In this document: piece after piece, positions 1-11,148 of the stretch
Numbering within the stretch: position 1 is the stretch's first letter
Layout of the letters: every line of letters starts with the position of its first letter
NCBI GenBank assembly: GCA_017438865.1
Contig: JAFRUN010000011.1
Coordinates: 1 to 53,423 of the forward strand
Source: Clostridia bacterium
GTDB taxonomy: Bacteria > Bacillota > Clostridia > Christensenellales > CAG-138
DNA: 53,423 nt
Direction: 5' to 3'
Made by a program: the position numbers and the translations under genes
Notes under the pieces: generated by a model
What the model was told of the DNA's origin: nothing
Seen by the model: only the letters and a program-made list of their open reading frames with translations
Database searches by the model: none

Positions 1-4
1 AAAA

Positions 5-79
5 TGGTGATCCCGAGGAGATTCGAACTCCTGTAGCCGCCGTGAAAGGGCGGTGTCTTAACCACTTGACCACGGGACC
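5..79 (-). tRNA. tRNA-Glu (anticodon TTC)
   Basis: Read on the minus strand this folds as a full cloverleaf. The acceptor stem GGTCCCG pairs with CGGGATC (one G-U pair), the anticodon loop CTTTCAC carries TTC, the T arm has GTTCGAATC, and the CCA end is encoded. It lies 16 nt downstream of tRNA-Pro(TGG), so the two are probably co-transcribed from the promoter at 203-231. The gene is complete and reaches almost to the window edge, so its terminator is not visible. Confidence 0.96.
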
Positions 80-95
80 ACACTTCAAGCCGCTT

Positions 96-172
96 TGGTC
101 GGGGTGAGAGGATTTGAACCTCCGGCCCCATGCTCCCAAAGCACGTGCGCTACCGGACTGCGCTACACCCCG
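96..172 (-). tRNA. tRNA-Pro (anticodon TGG)
   Basis: Minus-strand cloverleaf of 77 nt. The acceptor stem CGGGGTG pairs with CACCCCG, the anticodon loop contains TGG, the T loop is GTTCAAATC and CCA is encoded. TGG reads most proline codons. A second proline tRNA with anticodon CGG lies at the other end of the window. It is the first gene after the promoter at 203-231. Confidence 0.96.
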
Positions 173-202
173 AAACTCACACGAACTTCAAGCGGCTTGA
201 AT

Positions 203-231
203 AGAATACTACATTCCGAGAAAAATGTCAA
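203..231 (-). promoter_or_regulatory. Sigma-A promoter of the tRNA-Pro/tRNA-Glu unit
   Basis: On the minus strand a perfect -35 TTGACA (226-231) is followed after 17 bp by -10 TATTCT (203-208). This lies about 30 nt before the 5' end of tRNA-Pro(TGG), the expected place for a stable-RNA promoter. Confidence 0.8.
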
Positions 232-259
232 CACATTTTTTCGATTTTTCAAAAAAGCA

Positions 260-760
260 TCAATGGAAAATGTTGAAGAATTTTGCAAGCGGTTCCAGCA
301 CCTCGTTCAGCTTCTGGATGCCATTGTTCAGATCGTCAAAATTGATGCTGTTGAGATGATTCATTGCCGCTTCGGCAGACGAAATCAGCGTATCGAGCTC
401 GTCCGCAGACTGATTGATCTGCTTCAACGTGTCCTCACCGACGTCGGCAATTTCCTGAATCGACTTGCCGAGCGTTTCAAAATCGACCTTGGAAAGATCC
501 TGCGCGACCGCATTGATATTGTTTCCCGTTTCGAGCGCAACCGAGGAAACCGCTTCGACCTCCTTCATGATCTTTCCGATATTGACGGAAAGAAGGATGA
601 GCGCAACGATCAGAATAAGAAAACTCGCTGCGGAGCAGATCATACGGATCCGGTTGATAAAAAGATTTTTCTTTTCGTAAACTCGAAGCTCATCGATCGT
701 TTGCTTCAGCTGATCGACGGGATCCTGTCCGGCCGACGCCGGCGCTGCATTGAATTCCAT
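260..760 (-). CDS. Small membrane-anchored coiled-coil protein, unknown function
   Basis: A 166-residue protein I do not recognise. A short cytoplasmic N-terminus (about 1-36, rich in charged residues) precedes one strongly hydrophobic segment at about 38-62 (CSAASFLILIVALILLSVNI). About 100 residues of heptad-like sequence follow with no cysteines and many Asn, Asp, Glu and Leu, which looks like an extracytoplasmic coiled coil similar in style to DUF948 or chemoreceptor-hinge proteins. I chose the ATG at 760 because GGGAGG lies 7 nt upstream; an in-frame ATG at 781 has no ribosome site. It lies 52 nt downstream of valS on the same strand, with a GC hairpin but no U-tract between them, so it may be read through from valS. 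Function is not known. Confidence 0.75.
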   Translation of the reverse strand: MEFNAAPASAGQDPVDQLKQTIDELRVYEKKNLFINRIRMICSAASFLILIVALILLSVNIGKIMKEVEAVSSVALETGNNINAVAQDLSKVDFETLGKSIQEIADVGEDTLKQINQSADELDTLISSAEAAMNHLNSINFDDLNNGIQKLNEVLEPLAKFFNIFH

Positions 761-786
761 TTTCAACCTCCCGAAATTCATTTTCG

Positions 787-806
787 GGGGGAGTCGAAGC
801 TCCCCC
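787..806 (-). other. Intergenic GC hairpin between valS and the coiled-coil gene
   Basis: GGGGGAG and CTCCCCC form a 7-bp stem around a 6-nt loop just after the valS stop. No run of T follows on either strand, so it is a poor intrinsic terminator. It could attenuate, stabilise the 3' end of the valS message, or serve as a processing site. Confidence 0.45.
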
Positions 807-812
807 GTTCGT

Positions 813-3440
<2,628 letters not shown>

Positions 3441-3449
3441 TGTACCAAC

Positions 3450-3692
3450 TCCTTTGAAATAAATACGCTCACCTCGTCAAAGGACGAAGTGAGCGTTCGC
3501 GGTACCACCTTTGTTAAACGGATTGCTCCGTTTCTCTCTCCGCCGATAACGTGGCGAAACGGGTACGGTTACTGGATTCTCCGCACCGGCTCAAAAGCGA
3601 CCTTCCGCAATTCGTGACCGACCGTTCTTTCAGCCGCGGAACGGATCTCTGACGGACGAAACGCGTACTCCTCTTTCTCAATGCCTTTTTAT
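3450..3692 (-). promoter_or_regulatory. T-box riboswitch (valine-responsive leader of valS)
   Basis: The minus-strand leader contains the T-box core AAAGGTGGTACCGCG (about 3498-3512), whose bulge pairs with the uncharged tRNA end. Farther 5' is the stem I distal region with the AGAGA...GGCTGAAAG pattern. A GTC at 3616-3618 lies where a specifier codon is expected and would read valine, in agreement with the downstream gene. The competing terminator is the hairpin at 3465-3496. When uncharged tRNA-Val binds, the antiterminator should form and valS be read. Confidence 0.9.
3465..3496 (-). terminator. T-box attenuator hairpin before valS
   Basis: ACGCTCACTTCGTC and GACGAGGTGAGCGT form a stem of 14 positions around a CTTT loop, followed by ATTTATTT. 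It sits directly 3' of the T-box core and ends about 25 nt before the valS ATG. The U-tract is interrupted, but the stem is strong. Confidence 0.82.
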
Positions 3693-3694
3693 GC

Positions 3695-3722
3695 AGTTTA
3701 TCACTTTTTTCGCGCTTGTCAA
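3695..3722 (-). promoter_or_regulatory. Sigma-A promoter of valS
   Basis: A perfect TTGACA (3717-3722) is separated by 16 bp from TAAACT (3695-3700) on the minus strand. It starts just after the stop of the upstream lipoprotein gene and immediately before the T-box leader. Confidence 0.65.
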
Positions 3723-3726
3723 GCGT

Positions 3727-5631
3727 TTATTGTTCTTTTGCCCAGGCATCCATGCGTTCGTTCAGCAGATCGAAATAGCCCGGTCCCCAATGCAGGTATT
3801 CCTTAAAGAACGCAACCTTGTCGCCTTTGCAGCAGCGGTTGGTCAGATCGAACAGTTCGCAGAACCCGCCCGTATACTTAAAGAAGTAGATCGGCATATC
3901 GATCGCGTAGTCATAGAAGTCTTTCGCATACGAATCCAGGCCCCAATTGCCGAGATACGATTTGATATCCTTGATCGAGGCGCCCTGCCCGTTCACTTTG
4001 AGCGAGCAGATCGTAACGAGGATGTTCCCGAAATACTCGTTCAAAAACGTCGCCATGGCGAGATCCGTGCCGTACTTTTTGTTGATCTGCGCAATATTCC
4101 ATTCCGAATTGGTCGACCACGATTCGGCATAGCCGTTCGATTCGATCATCAGCTGGAACTTCGGGATCGTACCGAGGTTGTACTGATACACGAATTGATA
4201 CATATGTCCCGGGAACCCCTCATGCGCCAGCGTGGACATGCTGTAGTTCTCCTGGTCCTTCGGATTCGTCAGAATGATATTATGGTGATAGCCGTCGAGT
4301 GCCGGCGTCATGTACGCGGCAGGAGAAAAGCTGTCCTGCAGCTCCTTCGGCACCTCGGTGTAGGTTACCTCAACGTCCGGCATCGGCGGAACGATCTGCG
4401 GCATCAGTGTCTTCAGGTACGCTTCATCGGCTTCCAGCGAACCCGCGGTGATGCTTTTGCCGGCCACAAGATCTTCGTAGCAATTCATTGCGGCGGAAAT
4501 GAAGACCGAATAGATCGTGGAGTTGCAGTTCTCAAGGAATCTGATCTCTTCCTCCACGGTCCTGTTGTTGGCGGACTCCGCCTTCATCTTCCAGCAATAG
4601 TAATCGTACGCCATTCCGCCCTGCTCGAACGCACCGATGCGCGCACGGCATTTCGGGCGGAGCTTTTCGAGACCGTCGTGCAAAAGCCGATATGCTTCAA
4701 CCCACTTTGTTCTGACAAGCTCGTCGTTCTTCGCAATGTATGCTTCGCGCTGTTCCGCGGAAAGGTATTCCTGTTTCTCCATCGCCTCACGGAAGGTTCC
4801 GTGCAGATAGCTCGTTTCTCCGCTGTCTGCAACGGTCTGCAGATCGGTAAGAATGACGTCGAGCATCTGCTCCGTCATAAACAGACCGAGGTCCGCACGT
4901 TTTTGCTCAAATGCAAGGACCTGTCCGAAATACCGCGGCATATCCGCAAGCAGCGTCAGATAGTTTTCGATGTCCTTCTCGTCCTTGAACGAATACAGTC
5001 CGAAAAACAGCGGCATATTCATATGCAGACCGACGTATTCGTCCAAAGGTTCATAACAGTAGAACCAGTCCGCCGATTCGATCTCCATGTCGAAATAGCG
5101 GCAGTAGGTATCGTAAGCAAACTGCAGCTGCGGGCGCAGAAGATCGCGGTCGATCGCATCCAGCTTTTCGCGCCATACCTTGCACTCCGCGATCCACTCG
5201 TTGTTTGCCTCCTCCGTAAACTCGCCGAGCGTAACGGGAACGGTCGCCTCGTCGATGCCGAACGCCGCGGGATCTTCGCAGTACTGGTCCAGCGCAGTGA
5301 TGTCGCCCGTCGCCGTGTCGATAAACAACGCCTCGTCCAGCGCCCAGAACGCTGCCTCCGCCGCCTTCTGTTCCTCCGTCAGCACAAGCGGCGCTTCGGT
5401 CGGCTCCGCCGTCGGTTCCGCCGTCGGTTCTCCGATCGGCGCTTCGGTCGGGATTTCCGTTGCCCGCGCCTCAGCCGTCGGCACGGGTTTTTCCGTTGTC
5501 TGCGGGTTGCTGTCGTTCATCACGGTCGAAGTGATGCATCTTGCCAGTCTGACGAGACCGGAGCAGCCGAACAGACCGAGCATCATTACCGCCGTAAGCA
5601 GCAGCGCGATGATTCGTTTCGCTTTGTTCAT
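3727..5631 (-). CDS. DUF885-family lipoprotein, probable metallopeptidase
   Basis: A 634-residue exported protein. The N-terminus is a lipoprotein signal (hydrophobic 7-20, lipobox LFGC with Cys23). A Pro/Thr/Glu-rich spacer at about 48-80 (repeats of the PTAEPTE type) lifts the domain off the membrane. The body matches the DUF885 family: HEGFPGH at 470-476 supplies two histidines and a glutamate for zinc, and NGYAESW (Glu503) fits the downstream metal/catalytic glutamate. It is therefore probably a membrane-tethered zinc carboxypeptidase-like enzyme; the substrate is unknown. The start has AAGGAG 6-8 nt upstream. It is the last gene before the valS promoter and lies 40 nt downstream of the pseudouridine synthase gene. 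Confidence 0.85.
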   Translation of the reverse strand: MNKAKRIIALLLTAVMMLGLFGCSGLVRLARCITSTVMNDSNPQTTEKPVPTAEARATEIPTEAPIGEPTAEPTAEPTEAPLVLTEEQKAAEAAFWALDEALFIDTATGDITALDQYCEDPAAFGIDEATVPVTLGEFTEEANNEWIAECKVWREKLDAIDRDLLRPQLQFAYDTYCRYFDMEIESADWFYCYEPLDEYVGLHMNMPLFFGLYSFKDEKDIENYLTLLADMPRYFGQVLAFEQKRADLGLFMTEQMLDVILTDLQTVADSGETSYLHGTFREAMEKQEYLSAEQREAYIAKNDELVRTKWVEAYRLLHDGLEKLRPKCRARIGAFEQGGMAYDYYCWKMKAESANNRTVEEEIRFLENCNSTIYSVFISAAMNCYEDLVAGKSITAGSLEADEAYLKTLMPQIVPPMPDVEVTYTEVPKELQDSFSPAAYMTPALDGYHHNIILTNPKDQENYSMSTLAHEGFPGHMYQFVYQYNLGTIPKFQLMIESNGYAESWSTNSEWNIAQINKKYGTDLAMATFLNEYFGNILVTICSLKVNGQGASIKDIKSYLGNWGLDSYAKDFYDYAIDMPIYFFKYTGGFCELFDLTNRCCKGDKVAFFKEYLHWGPGYFDLLNERMDAWAKEQ

Positions 5632-5671
5632 ATTTGTTCTCCTTTTGTTCGTTTTCCGTCTGTAAATGGTT

Positions 5672-6595
5672 TCACAGCTTCGGTTCGCTGCCGCCGAGCC
5701 GGTGAAGCGCGGTCCGGAAATCGTCCGGAAGCGGCGCCGTGAACGACATCGTTTCGCCCGTTCGCGGATGCGTAAACGTCAGCCGGTATCCGTGCAGCGC
5801 CTGTCCGTTCAATCCGAGCTTCGGCGCGGGCGATCCGTAAACCTCGTCGCCGAGGATCGGATGCTTGATATACGCCATGTGGACGCGGATCTGATGCGTG
5901 CGTCCGGTCTCCAGGCGAACATCCAGAAGCGTTTCCGTTCCGAACCGTTCGAGGACGCGCCAGTGCGTCACCGCGCGCCGTCCGTCCTCCGTCACCGCCA
6001 TGCGCTTACGGTCTGTTTTATGCCGTCCGATCGGCGCGTCGACCGTGCCGCTGTCCTCCTTTAGATTTCCGTGAACGAGGCACAGATATTCCCGGTGCGC
6101 CGTGTGCGCGGAAAACTGACGCGCCAGCGCCTCGTGCGCGGCGTCGTTCTTTGCAACGACCAGAAGTCCGCTCGTCAGCCGATCGATGCGGTGCACGATG
6201 CCCGGCCGGATCTCCCCGCCTGCGCCGGACAGCGTCCGGAAGCGGTACAGAAGCGCGTTGACGAGCGTTCCGGACGGATTCCCGGGCGCCGGATGAACGA
6301 CCATGCCCTTCGGTTTATTGATGACGGCAAGGTCGTCGTCCTCGTAAACCACGTCAAGCGGAATGTCCTCCGGCTCCGGCAGTCTGTCCTCGTCCGTTTC
6401 GGGAATGAGGATGCGGATCGCATCGCCCGGACGAACCGCGCTGTTCGCCCTGCACGGCTTCCCGTTCAGCGCAACGGCGCCTTCTTTGATCAGCTTCTGG
6501 AGCTTTGATCGCGTCAGGTCCGTATTCGCGGCAAGGTATGCGTCAATCCGGCTCGCTTCCGTTTCCGCTATCAGCAGGATCGTTTCCGTCCTCAT
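5672..6595 (-). CDS. rluD: RluD-type RNA pseudouridine synthase
   Basis: A 307-residue enzyme that converts uridine to pseudouridine in RNA, most likely 23S rRNA. Residues about 14-65 are an S4 RNA-binding domain, followed by the catalytic domain with VINKPKGMVVHPAPG (near 91-105) and GIVHRIDRLTSG, in which Asp138 is the catalytic aspartate. RLETGRTHQIRVHM is also present. I chose the ATG at 6595, preceded by GGAGGAG; an in-frame start 17 codons earlier would only add an Arg-rich tail. With this start the gene overlaps the 3' end of lspA by 53 nt, in the region encoding the acidic tail of LspA. The lspA-rluD order is the same as lspA-ylyB in Bacillus. The exact target uridine cannot be read from sequence. 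Confidence 0.93.
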   Translation of the reverse strand: MRTETILLIAETEASRIDAYLAANTDLTRSKLQKLIKEGAVALNGKPCRANSAVRPGDAIRILIPETDEDRLPEPEDIPLDVVYEDDDLAVINKPKGMVVHPAPGNPSGTLVNALLYRFRTLSGAGGEIRPGIVHRIDRLTSGLLVVAKNDAAHEALARQFSAHTAHREYLCLVHGNLKEDSGTVDAPIGRHKTDRKRMAVTEDGRRAVTHWRVLERFGTETLLDVRLETGRTHQIRVHMAYIKHPILGDEVYGSPAPKLGLNGQALHGYRLTFTHPRTGETMSFTAPLPDDFRTALHRLGGSEPKL

Positions 6596-7304
6596 TCGGC
6601 TCCTCCGTCTTCTCCTCCGTGTTCTCCGCTTCTTCCTCCGATTCATCCTCCGGGATCAGTTCTTCAAAGCGGGACAGCTTGTTCTTTTTGCGCTCCCTGG
6701 CGATCGACGCGGCTTCCTCGCGCGTCGGAAGACGGAACAGGAAACGGAAATCGTCCTCAAAGCACTCGAAGACGCCGATCTTTTTGAAGAATGCTTCAAA
6801 AACCAGCAGCGCGATCGCGATGCAGATTGCGGAATCGGCAATGTTGAAAACCGGAAAATCAATGAATTTCGTACAGATCATGTCGCGCACATAGCCGAAT
6901 GCAACGCGATCGTACAGATTGCCGAGCGATCCGCCGATCAGAAGTCCCACGATCACACGGGAGAGCTTCGGCAGGTTCCTGCGGGTTCGGATCGTAAAAA
7001 ACAGAAGCAGAAACACAAAAACCGCCGTCAGCGCAAGAAGCAGGCGCAGCGCCCACGGATTCCCGTTTCCGATTCCCCAGAGCGCAGCGTCGTTTGCCGT
7101 AAAGCTCAAAACGATAAACTTTCCGTTCTGCGGGATCGCGTTCTGCTGAGCGACCGCATTCTGCGAAAGGAACGAGCGCAGCGCGGAAAGATCGTACAGC
7201 GAGCCGGTATAACCGAGCGTGCCGACGACATGCGACGATACGATCCAATACTTCGAAAACTGATCCAGCGCCAATACGGCAATGGCAACACAAAAAATCA
7301 GCAT
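6543..7304 (-). CDS. lspA: Lipoprotein signal peptidase II with long acidic C-terminal tail
   Basis: Integral membrane aspartic protease that removes signal peptides from prolipoproteins, such as the lipobox proteins elsewhere in this window. LDQFSKYW at 13-20, NLYDR (Asp132) and FNIADSAI (Asp157) give the two catalytic aspartates. The family is usually 150-170 aa. This one has 253: an insertion of about 20 residues after the first helix (about 32-58) and a cytoplasmic tail from about 175 to 253 that ends in a Glu/Asp-rich stretch without hydrophobic residues. The start overlaps nothing and follows GGAGG; the preceding transglycosylase stop abuts it. The tail-coding DNA overlaps the start of rluD by 53 nt. 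Confidence 0.92.
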   Translation of the reverse strand: MLIFCVAIAVLALDQFSKYWIVSSHVVGTLGYTGSLYDLSALRSFLSQNAVAQQNAIPQNGKFIVLSFTANDAALWGIGNGNPWALRLLLALTAVFVFLLLFFTIRTRRNLPKLSRVIVGLLIGGSLGNLYDRVAFGYVRDMICTKFIDFPVFNIADSAICIAIALLVFEAFFKKIGVFECFEDDFRFLFRLPTREEAASIARERKKNKLSRFEELIPEDESEEEAENTEEKTEEPNEDGNDPADSGNGSEPD

Positions 7305-7928
7305 TTATTCCTCCGTCTTTGTCGCGAGCTCTTTTGCATAGAGATTCGCGTAATTCTCCTGTGCCTGCAAAACGCGGTTGACATAGTTTCGCGTTTCCTC
7401 ATACGGAATATACGCGATTCGCCCCCTGCTGTCAAGTCCGTACTCGGAAAGCCATTGTGCCGCCTTGTGCGGACCGGCGTTGTACGCCGCAAGCGCAACG
7501 GCGGGATTCTGATCGAAGCGATCCAGCTGCTGCCGCAGATAGTAGCAGCCGTAACGGATCGAGGTTTCCGGTTCAAACAGCTTGTCGACGTCAAACGGCT
7601 CTCCGAGCGCCGCCGCGATCTCCTCGCCGGTTTTCGGCATGATCTGCATCAGCCCGCGCGCACCGACGCGGCTCACGGCGTTCTCGCGGAACCGGCTCTC
7701 CGTGAAGATCACGCCGCATACGAAGGTCGGTTCCAGGTCGTATTCCCTGCTGTACGAAAGGATGAGCTCCTTGTATTTCAGTTGAAAACGCGAGCGCATC
7801 AGGTTCGGAAGGATCCAGAATACGATCAGCGACGTCAGGATCAGGCAGAGCAGGATCATGGAAAGAACGATCAGCGTCGTCTTTTGTTTTTTGCTCATGC
7901 GGGGATTGTCTTCGGTGTTTTCGATCAT
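7305..7928 (-). CDS. Membrane-anchored lytic transglycosylase (SLT domain)
   Basis: A 207-residue protein with one N-terminal membrane helix at about 18-41 and an extracytoplasmic SLT domain. FTESRFRENAVS places the catalytic glutamate at Glu77, followed by GARGLMQIMP and, later, AVALAAYNAG, the standard Slt motifs. It cleaves the MurNAc-GlcNAc bond of peptidoglycan, forming anhydro ends. Its start overlaps the coaE stop by ATGA, and lspA follows at once, so it is part of the polA-coaE-slt-lspA-rluD set. This is the compact form common in Clostridia next to coaE. Confidence 0.93.
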   Translation of the reverse strand: MIENTEDNPRMSKKQKTTLIVLSMILLCLILTSLIVFWILPNLMRSRFQLKYKELILSYSREYDLEPTFVCGVIFTESRFRENAVSRVGARGLMQIMPKTGEEIAAALGEPFDVDKLFEPETSIRYGCYYLRQQLDRFDQNPAVALAAYNAGPHKAAQWLSEYGLDSRGRIAYIPYEETRNYVNRVLQAQENYANLYAKELATKTEE

Positions 7929-8521
7929 TCCAGTTCCTCCCGTATCTGTCCGATCAAAGCGTTCGCTTCTTCGATAAACGCTTCGAGCGTCCCCTCGTTT
8001 CGTATCGTGTAAGTCGCGAGTTCCGCGCGTTTTTCATCGGAGATCTGCGCGCGGATACGCGCGCGCACCTGTTCTTCATCCGCTCCGTCCCGCCGCATCG
8101 TGCGCGCAATACGGATCTCCTCGTCGCAAAGCACCGCGACCGTGCAGGCGCAGAACGCATCGACGCCGCTTTCAAACAGCAGCGGAACGTCCCAGACCGC
8201 AAGCGGTGATCCGCACGCGCCGGTTCGTGCGATCATCTCGCGGATCACATACGGATGCACGATGCCGTTCAGGGCGCTCAGCGCCGATTTGTCCGCAAAG
8301 ACCTTCGCGGCGATATATGCGCGATCCAGCGTTCCGTCCGGTTTCAGCGCTTCTCCGCCGAACAGGTCGACGATCTCGGAAAAGCAGCCGGATTCGGGCG
8401 TGAGCGCAAACCGCGCGATCTCGTCCGCGTCGATTACGGGAATAAGATGTTCGGAAAAGCATTGTGCAAGCGTGCTTTTTCCGGAGCCGATGCCGCCCGT
8501 GATACCGATGATGCGCGTCAT
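7925..8521 (-). CDS. coaE: Dephospho-CoA kinase
   Basis: A 198-residue P-loop kinase catalysing the last step of coenzyme A synthesis. The Walker A is GGIGSGKST at 9-17, followed by the CoaE pattern VIDADEIAR, and VWDVPLLFESG in the middle. I set the start at the ATG at 8521, which overlaps the polA stop as ATGA, because the family begins a few residues before the P-loop; an upstream in-frame start inside polA is less likely. The polA-coaE order is conserved in Firmicutes. Confidence 0.96.
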   Translation of the reverse strand: MTRIIGITGGIGSGKSTLAQCFSEHLIPVIDADEIARFALTPESGCFSEIVDLFGGEALKPDGTLDRAYIAAKVFADKSALSALNGIVHPYVIREMIARTGACGSPLAVWDVPLLFESGVDAFCACTVAVLCDEEIRIARTMRRDGADEEQVRARIRAQISDEKRAELATYTIRNEGTLEAFIEEANALIGQIREELE

Positions 8522-11073
8522 TTCGTTTCGTACCAGCTTTCTCCGCATTTTGCCTCTGCAACAAGGCGGACCGAAAGATCGGCGACGCCTTCCATTGCGT
8601 TCTGCATCAGTTTCATCACGGCGTCCGCCTCCTCGCGCGGCGTGTCGACGATCAGTTCGTCGTGGATCTGCAGAACAAGGCGCGCTTTGAATCCGCCCTC
8701 TCTGAGCGCACGGTCGACGCGGACCATCGCGATCTTGATGATATCCGCCGCCGTGCCCTGGATCGGCATGTTCATGGCGACGCGTTCGCCGAACTGCCGG
8801 ACGTTGTAGTTGCTTGCGGACAGCTCCGGCAGCGGGCGCTTGCGCTCGAACAGCGTTTCGGCATACCCGCGCTCCTTTGCGCGCGCGACGCTTTCCTTCA
8901 GATACGCCTGTACCTTCGGATACCGTTCAAAATACCGCCGGATATAGCCCGCAGCGGTCTGTACGGAAACGCCGAGATTTCGTGCAAGTCCGAAATCGGA
9001 AATGCCGTACACAATGCCGAAATTGACGGCTTTCGCCGCGCTGCGCTGCTCGCCGGTCACGTTCGGAAGCGGAACGTGGAACACCTCCGCGGCGGTACGC
9101 GCATGGATGTCCTCGCCGCTGTTGAACGCCGCGATAAAGCCCTCGTCGCCGCTGATGTGCGCAAGCAGACGAAGCTCGATCTGCGAATAATCCGCGCCGA
9201 TCAGCACATTGCCCCTGCTCGGGATGAACGCTTTGCGGATCTCCCGCCCCTCCGGTGTACGCACCGGAATATTCTGAAGATTCGGCTCCGTGCTCGAAAT
9301 GCGCCCGGTCGCGGTCACGCATTGCATGAACCGCGAATGGATCCTGCCGTCCCTGTCGCGCTGTTTCAGAAGCCCCTCGACGAACGTGCTGTCGAGCTTC
9401 ATCAGAAAACGGTACTGCAGCGTGTCGTTCACGATCGGATGCAGCGGTGCGATCGCCTCAAGCGTGTCGGCGTCGGTGGAAAAGCCGGTTTTTGTCTTCT
9501 TGCCCGAAGGCAGTCCGAGCTTTTCAAACAGGATCCTGCCGAGCTGCTTTGTGGATAAGATGTTGAACCGTTCCCCCGCCGCCTCATAAATGCGCGCTTC
9601 CGCTTCGCCGGCGGCTTCGGAGAAGCGTGCGTGCAATTCCGAAAGGACGGCTTCGTCGGTCATAAAGCCGATCTCCTCCATGCCGTAGAGAACGCGAAGA
9701 AGCGGAAGCTCCACGTCCTGCTCGAGCGTTTTGAATCCGTTTTCTTCGATCGCCTTCGACATTTTCGGATAAAGCGCGAACAGATACGCCGGACTCGGCT
9801 TTTCCGCTTTCAGCCATGCGCGGCACAGCGCTTCGTAGTTTTCCACCGGGCGGTTGCTTTGCAGAAGATAATCCGAGAGCATCGCATCGAACCGCAGTTC
9901 CGGCAGTGAATCGCTCGGGAATCCGCAGCGATGAAAGACGGTCTTCGCATCGAACGCCAGAACGGACTTCCGGTATTTCGTAATGAACGAGCCGAGCATA
10001 CGGTATGCCTCGTCCTCGTCCATGCATGCATCGAATAACGTTTCGCCCGCGGACAGAACATATGCTCGGTCCGCGCAACCGGCAAACGCCAGCGAAGGAA
10101 ACGACGTAATCGCAATCGTCTCGCACGATGCAAGCTCGCCGAGCGCCGCCTCCATTCCGGCTTCATCCGAAACGGGAACGATCTCGACCTCGCGCAGCGT
10201 ATCGTCCTGCGCCGGCGTTTCGCCGCCCGGCAGCTTATCCGCGATGCTGTTGAGTTCAAGCTCGTACAGGCGCGCCTTTGCGCGTCCGGTCGTCTCAAAC
10301 GAGAACGCACAGTCGTCGAGCGTCTCCCTGACCGGCGCGTCGGTTGCGATCGTGCCGAGCCAGTAGGAAAACCGCGCGTTTTCCGCTTCCGCCGTCAGGC
10401 GCTCGCCGAGCTTTCCTTTTACCTCGGACGCATGAGAAAGCACGTTTTCAAGATCGCCGTATTTCTCCAGCAGCTTCAGCGCGGTTTTTTCGCCGACGCC
10501 CGCAACGCCCGGAATGTGATCCGAGCTGTCGCCCATCAGTGCTTTAAGATCACGCATACGATCCGGCGTAAGTCCGTATTTCTCCCGCAGAACGGCGGCG
10601 TCGACGATCGAATTGTCTTTTGTATAGTAGACGCGGGTATGATCCGTGATCAGCTGAAACGCGTCGCGATCTCCGGTCGCGATCAGCGTGTTCATACCGT
10701 CCGCCTCCGCGCGGCGCGCAAACGTACCGAGGATGTCGTCACCCTCGTAGCGCGGGCATTCGACGACCGCGACGCCCATGCTCCTCAGAATCTCACGAAC
10801 GACCGGCATCTGTTTCTTCAGGTCCTCATCCGGCGCTTTCCGTCCGAGCTTGTAATCCGGATAACGCTCGTGCCGGAACGTGGGCTGATGAACGTCAAAC
10901 GCAACCGCAACGTGCGTCGGCTCCTGTTTCAGAAGATCGAGGAATTTCGTAAAAAAGCCCTTCAGCGCGCCGGTCGGAAATCCGTCGCGCGTGGTAAGAT
11001 TCGCCTTATAAAAGGCATGGTACGCCTGAAACAGCAAGCTGTTTCCGTCGATTGCGAGCAAAAGTCGGTCCAT
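8518..11073 (-). CDS. polA: DNA polymerase I, proofreading domain inactive
   Basis: An 851-residue repair and lagging-strand polymerase. The N-terminal 5' nuclease (about 1-290) has AIDGNSL, YEGDDILG and TGDRDAFQL. The middle 3'-5' exonuclease-like domain (about 305-470) lacks the acidic metal ligands: the expected D-x-E motif reads AITSFPS, so proofreading is probably absent, as in Bacillus and many Clostridia. The polymerase domain has motif A (DYSQIELR, Asp about 628), motif B (RSAAKAVNFGIVYG) and motif C (HDELIVD, 804-810). The start is the ATG at 11073 with AAAGGGGAT upstream; an in-frame start 18 codons earlier has no good site. It heads the coaE-slt-lspA-rluD run. Confidence 0.97.
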   Translation of the reverse strand: MDRLLLAIDGNSLLFQAYHAFYKANLTTRDGFPTGALKGFFTKFLDLLKQEPTHVAVAFDVHQPTFRHERYPDYKLGRKAPDEDLKKQMPVVREILRSMGVAVVECPRYEGDDILGTFARRAEADGMNTLIATGDRDAFQLITDHTRVYYTKDNSIVDAAVLREKYGLTPDRMRDLKALMGDSSDHIPGVAGVGEKTALKLLEKYGDLENVLSHASEVKGKLGERLTAEAENARFSYWLGTIATDAPVRETLDDCAFSFETTGRAKARLYELELNSIADKLPGGETPAQDDTLREVEIVPVSDEAGMEAALGELASCETIAITSFPSLAFAGCADRAYVLSAGETLFDACMDEDEAYRMLGSFITKYRKSVLAFDAKTVFHRCGFPSDSLPELRFDAMLSDYLLQSNRPVENYEALCRAWLKAEKPSPAYLFALYPKMSKAIEENGFKTLEQDVELPLLRVLYGMEEIGFMTDEAVLSELHARFSEAAGEAEARIYEAAGERFNILSTKQLGRILFEKLGLPSGKKTKTGFSTDADTLEAIAPLHPIVNDTLQYRFLMKLDSTFVEGLLKQRDRDGRIHSRFMQCVTATGRISSTEPNLQNIPVRTPEGREIRKAFIPSRGNVLIGADYSQIELRLLAHISGDEGFIAAFNSGEDIHARTAAEVFHVPLPNVTGEQRSAAKAVNFGIVYGISDFGLARNLGVSVQTAAGYIRRYFERYPKVQAYLKESVARAKERGYAETLFERKRPLPELSASNYNVRQFGERVAMNMPIQGTAADIIKIAMVRVDRALREGGFKARLVLQIHDELIVDTPREEADAVMKLMQNAMEGVADLSVRLVAEAKCGESWYETK

Positions 11074-11148
11074 AGATCCCCTTTCCCGAAACGGCACGCC
11101 CGAAACCGGGTGCGGCGTTCTTCTCAATATACCGTTTGCCGGATCCCG

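Noticed and set aside
11074-11148. Promoter or terminator between pdp and polA
   Set aside because: A TATATT and a GC-rich imperfect hairpin are present, but neither a -35 partner nor a U-tract was found.
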